Shown here: piece after piece, positions 1 through 6,785 of the stretch
How positions within the stretch are numbered: position 1 is the stretch's first letter
Layout: each line of letters opens with the position of its first letter
NCBI GenBank assembly: GCA_028749105.1
Contig: JAQUQF010000013.1
Span: 1 to 14,625, forward strand
Source: Acidobacteriota bacterium
Lineage (GTDB): Bacteria; Acidobacteriota; Aminicenantia; UBA2199
Length of the DNA: 14,625 bases
Direction of reading: 5' to 3'
Program-made: the position numbers and the translations under genes
The notes under the pieces: generated by a model
What the model was told of the DNA's origin: nothing
Databases searched by the model: none
Seen by the model: only the letters and a program-made list of their open reading frames with translations

Positions 1-915
1 GATCAGTTCGTCCATGCCTTTCGCCGCCTCCTCCTTCCATTTCGGCAGGCTGTCGGCCGGCGCCTCATGGATGATCAGCCCGTTCTTTTTCATGGTGTCC
101 ATCGCCTTTTTTTCCAGGTCGGCGGTTTCCAGATCGAGCTTGTCCGACTGCTTCCTCACGACATCCATCATGGCGGATTTGTAGTTTTCCGGGATCTTTT
201 CCCAAATGCGGTCCATGATCACCATGCCGCCGACCAAAGGGGCTATCTTCAGGGTGTTCATGTGGGGAGCGAGGGGGAAAAATTGTCCCGAGCCTGCGAC
301 CAGGGGGGGCAGGTAAAAGGAGTCGACCATGCCGCTTTGCAGCGCCATCATCAGGTCCTTCATCTCGGTCGGCACGATATGGTAGCCCGACTTTTTCCAG
401 GCCTGCTCCATTTCGGGCTCGCCGGTGGTGAAGGACAGCTTCTGCTTCTTCAGGTCCTGCGGGTAAAGGACGGGGTTCTTGGAGAAAAAATTCACCCAGC
501 CGCTCATGGTCCAGATGATGACCTTGAATCCCTTTTCCATGATCTGTTTTTCGAATACCGGGTTGAGGCGCTGCATGACGTAGGCCATCTCCTTTTCGGA
601 GTGGAACATGAACGGCGTGCTGAGGACGAAGGCGTCGGGATTGATCTTGGTCAGCCCGATGTTCGTCAGCACGGCACCGCCCAGCGTCCCGACCTTCATC
701 TTGCGGATCATGTCCTCTTCGCTGCCGGCGATGCCGCCCGGGTATATCTTCAGCTTGACCTGGCCCTGGGTGATCGTCTCCCATTCGCGCGCGATCTCCT
801 TCAGCGCGTCGTTCCAGGGCGATCGGTCGGGGGCGATGCTGCCGATCTTGATCACTTGCGCCGGCAGGATCAACCCGGCCAGCAACAGGAAAGCGGATAT
901 TCGCGCCAGTTTCAT
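1..915 (-). CDS. TRAP transporter substrate-binding protein, DctP/TatP type (partial, C-terminus off the window)
   Basis: This is a periplasmic solute receptor of the DctP (PF03480) family, which hands a ligand to a TRAP membrane pair. The 305 codons visible start at the ATG at 915 and run off the window edge without a stop. Residues 1-19 form a signal peptide (KLAR, then a hydrophobic run ending LPA) with no lipobox cysteine. The mature protein starts with IKIGSIAPDRSPW, and the body ends the usual way with YPQDLKKQKL (151-160) and MMALQSGMVDS (189-199), the family's helix and ALQ-G-VDG region. A GAGGAG ribosome site lies inside the end of the upstream TPR gene, whose stop is only 2 nt away, so the two are probably translationally coupled. 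Oddly, the two arginines that normally clamp a carboxylate are missing: the G-x-R site reads GWV (139-141) and the KLR site reads KLS (159-161). By comparison with Tp0957 I infer a non-carboxylate, perhaps hydrophobic, ligand. The family call is secure; the ligand is unknown. Confidence 0.9.
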   Translation of the reverse strand, partial: MKLARISAFLLLAGLILPAQVIKIGSIAPDRSPWNDALKEIAREWETITQGQVKLKIYPGGIAGSEEDMIRKMKVGTLGGAVLTNIGLTKINPDAFVLSTPFMFHSEKEMAYVMQRLNPVFEKQIMEKGFKVIIWTMSGWVNFFSKNPVLYPQDLKKQKLSFTTGEPEMEQAWKKSGYHIVPTEMKDLMMALQSGMVDSFYLPPLVAGSGQFFPLAPHMNTLKIAPLVGGMVIMDRIWEKIPENYKSAMMDVVRKQSDKLDLETADLEKKAMDTMKKNGLIIHEAPADSLPKWKEEAAKGMDELI

Positions 916-917
916 GG

Positions 918-1877
918 TTATTTCTCCTCGCTATCGGTCGTGTTTTCCCCGGCTTCCAAGAAAAAATCATCGGCGTGTTCGAGCAACCAGCGTGCTTTGC
1001 GCTGGTTCAACACGTTCACCAGGCGGTTTTCGGGGGACACCTCGGGATCGATGGCCAGCGCCTTGTTCAGAAGTTCCTTGAACTCGGCGAGATTCTGTTC
1101 CTTGACCGTCACGGAGGTGGCCAGGGAGAGATACGGTGTGGCGGACCTGCCGCCCGAAGCGGCGAGGGCCTTGATGAAATGGTCCCTGGCTTTCTTCAGG
1201 TCCCCGCCCATGTATTCGGGTAGCGATCCGTAATACAGGATGTAAAACTCGTGCAGCGCGCCGGCAGAAAAATCGGGGTCCAGCTTGTAGGCTTTCTCGA
1301 TCAGGGCCGCGGCGGCCGGCAGTGTCACCCCCAGGTCCATGTCGAAGGGATCGATGGCATACGCCCCCAGCCAGCCGGCCCCTGCCCAATAGAGAAGCGG
1401 GGCGTCTTTGCGAGTGGTGCGCTGCAAGGCCCTGTCGTATTCCCTTTTCTGCAGCCCGGCGCGCAGGCCGGGATACCTGTCCTCAAGGCAAACGAGGATG
1501 ATGTCGCGGCCGCGCAGGTAGAGGTTCTTGGCCCGCAGGTAGGTGAATTCCTGCTTTTTGTACTCCGCCTCGGGAAGCATGCTCGCCGGCGTCTGCAGGA
1601 AGGCGTTGGCGTACATGATATACAGGCTGCCGGTCTGCAGGCGCAGCCCCTGGTGGCGGGGATTGGCGGCCAGCAATGATTCGTACATCTTGATGGCGAA
1701 GGGCAGCGCGTCACCGACGAGTTCGGGGTCGTTGTCGCCGGTGAACACCGTGCTGGACGAGCTCCCGGTCAGGGCGTTGGCCACCTGGTTCATGGCCAGC
1801 TTTTTTATCGAGCAGGCGGAAGAAAAAAACAGGGCGGGCAGTACGATGGCGACGGCAGAGAAAATTGCTTTGTTCAT
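918..1877 (-). CDS. TRAP-associated TPR lipoprotein, TatT family
   Basis: This 319-residue protein resembles the TatT family (Treponema pallidum Tp0956), a periplasmic TPR protein that partners a TRAP binding protein. The N-terminus has K3, a hydrophobic stretch (5-18) and Cys22 in FSSAC, a loose lipobox (Ser rather than Leu at -3) of the kind tolerated in spirochaetes. After it come NQVANALTGSSS, typical of the family's amphipathic start, and a helical body with TPR-like pairs, for example ALIEKAYKLDPDFSAGALHE (191-210), KKARDHFIKALAASGG (228-243) and FKELLNKALAIDPE (266-279). I chose the ATG at 1877 because GGAG sits about 8 nt upstream and the signal peptide begins there; the longer open frame from 2033 adds 52 residues lacking any signal and crosses the promoter. 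It is first in the transcript and directly precedes the TRAP binding protein, which supports a shared transporter. The family call is based on sequence feel plus gene neighbour. Confidence 0.85.
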   Translation of the reverse strand: MNKAIFSAVAIVLPALFFSSACSIKKLAMNQVANALTGSSSSTVFTGDNDPELVGDALPFAIKMYESLLAANPRHQGLRLQTGSLYIMYANAFLQTPASMLPEAEYKKQEFTYLRAKNLYLRGRDIILVCLEDRYPGLRAGLQKREYDRALQRTTRKDAPLLYWAGAGWLGAYAIDPFDMDLGVTLPAAAALIEKAYKLDPDFSAGALHEFYILYYGSLPEYMGGDLKKARDHFIKALAASGGRSATPYLSLATSVTVKEQNLAEFKELLNKALAIDPEVSPENRLVNVLNQRKARWLLEHADDFFLEAGENTTDSEEK

Positions 1878-1902
1878 TGCTTTTCTCCAGGGAATTGGGG
1901 AT

Positions 1903-1932
1903 ATTATACTACTGATTCGCCCCGGGCGTAAA
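1903..1932 (-). promoter_or_regulatory. Sigma70-like promoter of the tatT-TRAP unit
   Basis: On the minus strand a perfect TATAAT (1903-1908) lies 18 bp after TTTACG (1927-1932, four of six matches to TTGACA). The predicted start is near 1896, giving a leader of about 19 nt that includes the GGAG ribosome site. The spacer holds a GC palindrome (1918-1928). Confidence 0.55.
1918..1928. repeat. Short inverted repeat inside the tatT promoter
   Basis: CGCCC-C-GGGCG has perfect 5-bp arms around one base. It sits in the -35/-10 spacer and touches the -35 of the tatT promoter, so it could be an operator. At this length and base composition it could equally be chance. Confidence 0.3.
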
Positions 1933-1990
1933 TATCTCATGTGAAAATCGTCGCCTGAGAAAGGGCAGATGCTGGCAGGCAGCGGTTCGT

Positions 1991-2019
1991 TTGACGGCAG
2001 CGGAGAAAAAAGATAGAAT
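1991..2019 (+). promoter_or_regulatory. Sigma70-like promoter of nadA
   Basis: TTGACG (1991-1996, five of six) is followed after exactly 17 bp by TAGAAT (2014-2019, five of six). The start should fall near 2025-2027, leaving a leader of roughly ten bases that still carries AGGA (2027-2030). The TTG at 1991, which opens the reading frame further upstream, is thus part of the -35 box and not a start codon. Confidence 0.65.
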
Positions 2020-2035
2020 CCCGCATAGGACAAAA

Positions 2036-2950
2036 ATGACAGAAGAGCAGAGGCTGAAGCGTGAGATCCTTGATCTCAAGAGCAAGAGGAATGCTGTTAT
2101 CCTGGCCCACAATTACCAGGTGGAAGAGGTCCAGCTGGCGGCCGACTTTCTCGGTGATTCTCTTGAACTGAGCCGGAAGGCGGCTTCCTTGACCCAGGAT
2201 GTCATCGTATTTGCCGGCGTAAAATTCATGGCCGAGACGGCCAAGATCCTGTCGCCGGCCAAACGGGTCCTGCTGCCGCGCCTCGATGCCGGTTGCCCCA
2301 TGGCCGATATGATCACGGTGGACGATCTCCGCGAGCTGAAATCCCGGCACCCGCGCGCCATGGTGGTCACTTACGTGAACTCGTCGGTGGAGATCAAGGC
2401 GGAGAGCGACGTGTGCTGCACGTCGTCCAACGCCGTCCAGGTGGTGAAGAACATTCCCGCCGCGGAAATCATTTTCATCCCCGACGAGAACCTGGGCAGC
2501 TATGTACAGAAGATGGTCCCGGGCAAAAAGCTGCATCTGTTCGAGGGCTTCTGCTATGTTCACAACCGCATCAAGCGGGAGGAGATCGAGGCGATGCGGG
2601 TCCGTCATCCCCTGGCCAAGGTCATCGTCCATCCCGAGGTGCCGCCGGAAGTGGCTGAGGGGGCCGACGAGGTCCTCTCCACCAGCGGCATGCTGAACTA
2701 TGTCGGGAATTCCGCGGCCCGGGAGTTCATCGTCGCCACCGAACAGGGCCTGCTGCAGAGGATGAAAAGGGAGAATCCCGGCAAGGATTTCATCCCGGCA
2801 GGGAACCCGAAGATCTGCAGCAACATGAAGCGAACCGCCCTCCAGGATGTTCACGATTCGCTCAGCCAGGACAAGTACGTGATCGAGGTTGACCCGGAAA
2901 TCGCCGAGCGCGCAGGCCGGGCGTTGCGTGAAATGTTACAATATGGATAA
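2036..2950 (+). CDS. nadA: Quinolinate synthase NadA
   Basis: NadA condenses iminoaspartate with dihydroxyacetone phosphate to quinolinate, in de novo NAD synthesis, using an oxygen-sensitive [4Fe-4S] cluster. The 304 residues match the length of the short (Thermotoga-type) NadA. The three cluster cysteines are in place: C87 in DAGCPMAD, C173 in EGFCYVHN and C261 in NPKICSNMKRT. Other family signatures are AHNYQ (24-28), GDSLELSRKA (40-49), FAGVKFMAETAKIL (59-72), TYVNSSVEIKAESDVCCTSSN (112-132) and FIPDENLG (147-154). The first motif that is usually W-x-G-x-C here starts with F. The ATG at 2036 is chosen because AGGA precedes it by 5 nt and the promoter lies just upstream. No nadB or nadC is in the window. 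The next gene, a likely Fe-S scaffold, starts 9 nt downstream and probably shares the transcript. Confidence 0.97.
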   Translation: MTEEQRLKREILDLKSKRNAVILAHNYQVEEVQLAADFLGDSLELSRKAASLTQDVIVFAGVKFMAETAKILSPAKRVLLPRLDAGCPMADMITVDDLRELKSRHPRAMVVTYVNSSVEIKAESDVCCTSSNAVQVVKNIPAAEIIFIPDENLGSYVQKMVPGKKLHLFEGFCYVHNRIKREEIEAMRVRHPLAKVIVHPEVPPEVAEGADEVLSTSGMLNYVGNSAAREFIVATEQGLLQRMKRENPGKDFIPAGNPKICSNMKRTALQDVHDSLSQDKYVIEVDPEIAERAGRALREMLQYG

Positions 2951-2959
2951 GGAGCCGAC

Positions 2960-3193
2960 ATGGAATTGAAGGAAAAGGTTGCCGCGGTGATCGAGCAAGT
3001 GCGCCCGGCCCTGCAGGGCGACGGCGGCGACATCGAATTGGTCGACGTGCTGGCTGAGGAAAAAGCCGTGCTGGTGCGGTTGAAGGGACATTGCTTCGGC
3101 TGCCCGATGAGCATGTACACCATCAAGGGCTATGTGGAGCAGGTGATGAAGCAGGAGGTCCCCGAGATCTCCGAGGTCCGCCTGGTCAAATAA
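2960..3193 (+). CDS. NFU-type iron-sulfur scaffold protein (NifU C-terminal-like domain)
   Basis: This 77-residue protein is a single NifU C-terminal/NFU domain (PF01106), which binds a [4Fe-4S] cluster between subunits and passes it to target proteins. The cysteine pair is C45-F-G-C48 in LKGHCFGCPMSMYTIKGYVE (41-60), which matches the family's L-x-G-x-C-x-x-C-P-x-S-x-x-T-I core with M-Y in between. Upstream lies the usual RPALQGDGGDIELVDV (15-30) segment. It is about the minimal size for the family, with none of the extra domains of NifU or NfuA. A strong AAGGAG sits just before the ATG, 9 nt after nadA. The neighbour suggests, without proving it, that NadA is a client for cluster delivery. 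Confidence 0.92.
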   Translation: MELKEKVAAVIEQVRPALQGDGGDIELVDVLAEEKAVLVRLKGHCFGCPMSMYTIKGYVEQVMKQEVPEISEVRLVK

Positions 3194-3214
3194 AAAGGCG
3201 ACGCGGTTTCCCAA

Positions 3215-4720
3215 GTGCTCTTCTTGACCACGTCGTTGCCGCCGCTGTTTTTCAAGCCGGGCCGCTTCCTGCGCTGCGCCATCCCCCTGCTGCTCCTCTC
3301 CCTTGCGGCCTGGTCCGCAGACAAGGGCATCCTGCACATCGCCTGCTATGATTTTCCCCGCACCTGCAACCCGGTGTATGTCACCGGCGAGACGGCCCAG
3401 GCCGTAGCGAACAAGGTCTTCCAATCGTTGTTCTTTTTCGATCCCCGGGGGAATATCCGCCCCGAGTTGGTTGAGTCGTTCGCCTGGCAGGAAGCAGGCT
3501 TGGAGATATCGCTCACCCTGAAAGGCGGGGCGCGCTTCTCCGACGGCTCTGCGCTCGACAGCCGCGACGTGGCGGCAACGATTGCCCTGCTGAAGGACCC
3601 CGATTTTGCCTACCCCTACCAGTCCGACCTGGATTTCATCGCAAGCGTTGAGGCCGACGCTCCCCTGCGGCTGCGCATCCGCTTGAAGCAAAAATTTGCT
3701 CCCTGGAAGAATTACCTGACGTTCAAGATCTTGAGCGCCGGCGAGATCACGGGCCTCGACGCGAAAACGTTCCGTCAGCATTCACCCTTGGGCAGCGGGC
3801 CCTACCGCGTGGCCTCCGTGGCGGCGCCATGGAAATTGGAACTCGAAAAGAACCCCTTCTGGCCCTCCGGGCTGCGCTTCACCCGCATCCGCTACTCGGT
3901 GCTGGGCGAGCCCCGGCAGGCTCCGCTGAAGCTCCTGAATTCCGAGATCGACGCGGTGGAGATCCATGGCGACGATGCCCGGTCCTACGCCAAGCTGAAA
4001 AAATGGCAGGAACGGTTCGGCCTGCTGCGCTTCAAGAAATACGGCTACACCTACCTGGTGTTCAATCTCAGGAATCCCGGCATCGACCTGAACCTGCGGC
4101 GAGCCATCTTCAACCGCCTGCAGGGGACCCGCTTCCTTGATGTTTTCCTGGCAGGGCGCGGCGACAGGGTCTTTTCACCGTTCCTGCCGCTCGGCCTCCA
4201 GAAGCCCCCCGGGCCGCTCCCCGTTGTCTCGCCGCCGGCGCGGCGCCAGCTGCGGATTGTGACCAACAGTGAATCGGCTCTGCGCACGCAGCTGGTCCTC
4301 TTCCTGTGCGAGGAAATGAAGGGGAGCGGCATTGAGCTGGAGCCCATTTTCGTCGAGTACCAGATGTTCCTGCAGTATTTGAAAAAGGGGGAATTCGATC
4401 TGGCGGTTTCCGCTTTTCTCCTCGACATGGACTGGAACATGAAGGATATCCTGTCCAGCTCGGGCTATTTCAATTATGCCGGGTATTCCGATGCGCGCAT
4501 GGATGCCGCATTGGAAGAAGGCTTGCACGAGATGGATGAAGAAAAGCGCCGGAAGATCTATGGCCGCGCCCACAGCCTCTGGCTGGAAACATTGCCGCTC
4601 ATTCCGTTGTTCAACCTCGATTATTACATGGGCGTCGCGCGCGGGATCAAGCCGGCCAAGAACCGTTTCGAGCTGGTCGGTTCATGCGGCGATTTCTTCT
4701 ATAACATTCAAGACTGGTAG
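3215..4720 (+). CDS. ABC-type substrate-binding protein, family 5 (peptide/nickel-like), orphan
   Basis: This is a periplasmic binding protein of the SBP_bac_5 (DppA/OppA) family, which normally delivers peptides, nickel or similar solutes to an ABC importer. The 501 residues have an N-terminal signal: FKPGRFLRC, then a hydrophobic AIPLLLLSLAAWSA, with the mature chain from about D36. Family signatures include FSDGSALDSRDVAATIALL (108-126), HSPLGSGPYRV, YLVFNLRNPGIDLNLRRAIF and the spaced C-terminal NYAGYSDARMDAALEE. The start is uncertain: the frame opens at a GTG (3215) with no good ribosome site (AAGG is 17 nt off); TTG at 3224 or 3236 is possible. It lies 21 nt after the NFU gene and is possibly co-transcribed. 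No permease or ATPase genes are near, so it is an orphan here. The solute is unknown. Confidence 0.88.
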   Translation: MLFLTTSLPPLFFKPGRFLRCAIPLLLLSLAAWSADKGILHIACYDFPRTCNPVYVTGETAQAVANKVFQSLFFFDPRGNIRPELVESFAWQEAGLEISLTLKGGARFSDGSALDSRDVAATIALLKDPDFAYPYQSDLDFIASVEADAPLRLRIRLKQKFAPWKNYLTFKILSAGEITGLDAKTFRQHSPLGSGPYRVASVAAPWKLELEKNPFWPSGLRFTRIRYSVLGEPRQAPLKLLNSEIDAVEIHGDDARSYAKLKKWQERFGLLRFKKYGYTYLVFNLRNPGIDLNLRRAIFNRLQGTRFLDVFLAGRGDRVFSPFLPLGLQKPPGPLPVVSPPARRQLRIVTNSESALRTQLVLFLCEEMKGSGIELEPIFVEYQMFLQYLKKGEFDLAVSAFLLDMDWNMKDILSSSGYFNYAGYSDARMDAALEEGLHEMDEEKRRKIYGRAHSLWLETLPLIPLFNLDYYMGVARGIKPAKNRFELVGSCGDFFYNIQDW

Positions 4721-6213
4721 CTGCGGAATTTGATTCCGGCCAGCATCTGGATGAGCTTCAGCAGGACCAGTATGAGACACGCGTAAGGAAACAGATACCC
4801 CCAACGAGTGAATATCGTCCGCTCGGGAAGGTACTGGAAGCGGGCCAGGAAGGCATCCTCGCGGTGAAGCGGCGACCGCTTGCGGATGCGGCCGCCTGAA
4901 TCGACCAGGGCCGAGATGCCGTTGGAAGTCGAGCGCAACAGCCAGCGGCGGTTCTCGATGCTGCGGAAAGCCGCCATGGCCAGGTGTTGGGAGGGGGCGG
5001 ACGACCTCCCGAACCAGGAATCGTTGGAGATGGTCACGATCACTTCGGCACCCTGGGCGATCATGGCGCGGACCAGCTCCGGATAGATGACCTTGTAGCA
5101 GATGGGAGTGGCCAGCAGGTGCCCGGCCAGGCTGAGGGTATGGATTTTCTCCCCGGGGGTGAAGTCGCCGATCTCATCGGTTATTTTTTTGACGAAAAAA
5201 AGCCAACGCCGGAACAGGACGTATTCCCCGAAGGGGGTCAGATGCACCTTGTCGTATTTTTCGGTCTCGCCGCCCTTGAAAAGGATGGCCGAGTTGAAGA
5301 CCTTTGCCGAACCGCCGTAATCGGTGAACCCGGCCAGCAGCGGGGCGTGCTCTCGGCTGAAGTCGTCGAACCTTTCCTTGAAATACGGGGCTTGCAGGGG
5401 ATAGATTGGTACGGTGAACTCGGGCCAGACCACGAATTCGGCCCCATTTTCCCCCAATTCCCTGGAGATGCGGAACAATTTTTCCAATTCCGACTGGATG
5501 CGGACAAAGTCGAATGGCCGGTCATGGTCGGTGTTGGGCTGGATGATGCCCGCCGTGTGCCGGGGGATGATCGCGATGCGTTTCTCGTGGCCCCGCAGCA
5601 GCCAGAAGCTGCCGATATAGACTACGGCGAAAAAAGACACAAGAGCGGCCATGGTTGCCGTGTCCTTTTTCTTCAGCAGCCGGTAGAGCAGCACGTTGAC
5701 GGCGATGACCAGGAACGTGATCAGATGGATGCCGCCAAGTTCGGCCAGCTGGATGAAATAGATGTTCTTGAACTGGGAGTATCCCGCGAGACACCAGGGA
5801 AAACCGCTGAATATTTTTTCCACGATCAGGTCCTTGGCGACCCAGACGGCCGGGATCCATAGGGCGGCTGCGAATCCCGGGCCGCTGCCGCGGACCTTGG
5901 CGATCAGCACGCCCACCAACCCGGTTATGATGGAAAAGAACGCGGCCAGACAGGCCAGGCCGATGATGCCCAGGAGCCATGTCGTGCCGCCGTAACGGAC
6001 CATGACCCTGGGAATCCAGTATAGAATGATCAGGTAGGAGGCCATGGAAAAGGAGAAGAAATATCGGAAAGCCGTCCCCGGTTTTTTGTCTTCGATCGCC
6101 AGCAGCAGTGGGACCAGGAAGACGAATGCCAGAATTCCCAGCTGGAACTTGGGAAAGGACAGGCCGTAGGCGATGGCCGCTGCCGGCCAGAGGAGAAAAC
6201 GGAAGCGGGTCAG
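4708..6213 (-). CDS. lnt: Apolipoprotein N-acyltransferase Lnt
   Basis: Lnt adds the third fatty acid to the N-terminal cysteine of lipoproteins in the inner membrane. Hydrophobic segments cover about residues 5-205, then comes a nitrilase-type domain with the catalytic triad E265 (VVWPEF), K322 (KYDKVHLTPFGEY) and C372 (TPICYKV), and a last membrane helix (475-495). E330 matches E343 of E. coli. However, the usual CYE reads CYK (K374 for E389), and F234 stands where E. coli has W237. The start is odd: the only in-frame ATG upstream (6384) overlaps the SPOR gene by 175 nt, while a CTG at 6213 overlaps its TGA by 3 nt and gives 501 residues, close to the 512 of E. coli. I adopted the CTG. It is the last gene of the nfeD unit, and its end overlaps the convergent binding-protein gene by 13 bp. 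Confidence 0.9.
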   Translation of the reverse strand: MTRFRFLLWPAAAIAYGLSFPKFQLGILAFVFLVPLLLAIEDKKPGTAFRYFFSFSMASYLIILYWIPRVMVRYGGTTWLLGIIGLACLAAFFSIITGLVGVLIAKVRGSGPGFAAALWIPAVWVAKDLIVEKIFSGFPWCLAGYSQFKNIYFIQLAELGGIHLITFLVIAVNVLLYRLLKKKDTATMAALVSFFAVVYIGSFWLLRGHEKRIAIIPRHTAGIIQPNTDHDRPFDFVRIQSELEKLFRISRELGENGAEFVVWPEFTVPIYPLQAPYFKERFDDFSREHAPLLAGFTDYGGSAKVFNSAILFKGGETEKYDKVHLTPFGEYVLFRRWLFFVKKITDEIGDFTPGEKIHTLSLAGHLLATPICYKVIYPELVRAMIAQGAEVIVTISNDSWFGRSSAPSQHLAMAAFRSIENRRWLLRSTSNGISALVDSGGRIRKRSPLHREDAFLARFQYLPERTIFTRWGYLFPYACLILVLLKLIQMLAGIKFRSYQS

Positions 6214-6785
6214 CGCGCCTGCTTGATTTGGAATTTCGCCTTCTCCTGGCTCTCCAGTTTTGCCATCTCCTTCTGGGCGGCGGCCAGTGAAGAGAAGTTT
6301 CCCACCTGGACGGTATGCAGCTTTTTCTGGTTGTCGGTGATGATCGCGGTCGGATAGCCGAGGCCGGTGAACTTGCGGCTGCATTTCTGGGCGTTGGCGA
6401 AATCGGCGAAGGCGCCCACCTGGATGGTATAGCCCGAACTGAGGGGTTTCTTCGTTTCGGCCGGCGGCGGCTCCTTGGTCTCTTCCGCTGGGACCTTCGG
6501 AGTCGTCTGCTCTTTGTGCAGCTTCATCTCTTCGGGGATGGAGCTCTGTTCAGGGGACTTGCCCTCGGCCGCAAGGACGGGCTGTTCATCGACGACGCTC
6601 AACTCCTCAGCGCCGGCCGGCTCCTCCTGGTTCTGCTGGTTGGCTATGGCCGTGCGCGGGTCGGCACGGCGCTGCCCCGCCTGGTACCCCATGTAGAAAA
6701 GGAAGATGCCGATGGCGATGACGGCGACCAGGAAGACAACGATGTGCAGGAAGGTAATCTTGAATTCAAAATATGTTTTTTCCAT
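6210..6785 (-). CDS. SPOR-domain membrane protein
   Basis: The 191-residue protein has one N-terminal membrane helix (about 10-33, after a short MEKTYFEFK cytoplasmic end), a charged, proline- and glutamate-rich linker (40-117) and a C-terminal SPOR domain (PF05036, about 118-188). SPOR domains bind denuded glycan strands at the division septum, so this is probably a bitopic periplasm-facing protein. The domain shows YTIQVGAFADFANAQKC and the second half HTVQVGNFSSLAAAQKEM, the two strands plus helix typical of the fold. The ATG (6785) follows immediately after the TAA of the slipin gene, so the two are tightly coupled. Its role with a slipin and NfeD is inferred only from position. Confidence 0.9.
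   Translation of the reverse strand: MEKTYFEFKITFLHIVVFLVAVIAIGIFLFYMGYQAGQRRADPRTAIANQQNQEEPAGAEELSVVDEQPVLAAEGKSPEQSSIPEEMKLHKEQTTPKVPAEETKEPPPAETKKPLSSGYTIQVGAFADFANAQKCSRKFTGLGYPTAIITDNQKKLHTVQVGNFSSLAAAQKEMAKLESQEKAKFQIKQAR

Noticed and set aside
67..1233. A plus-strand frame of 388 codons opposite the TRAP receptor and TatT genes
   Set aside because: It is antisense to two supported genes, has no ribosome site and shows no domain; it is a shadow frame.
1991..2035. TTG at 1991 as the nadA start
   Set aside because: It is the -35 box of a TTGACG-17-TAGAAT promoter; the ATG at 2036 has a ribosome site and gives the normal length.
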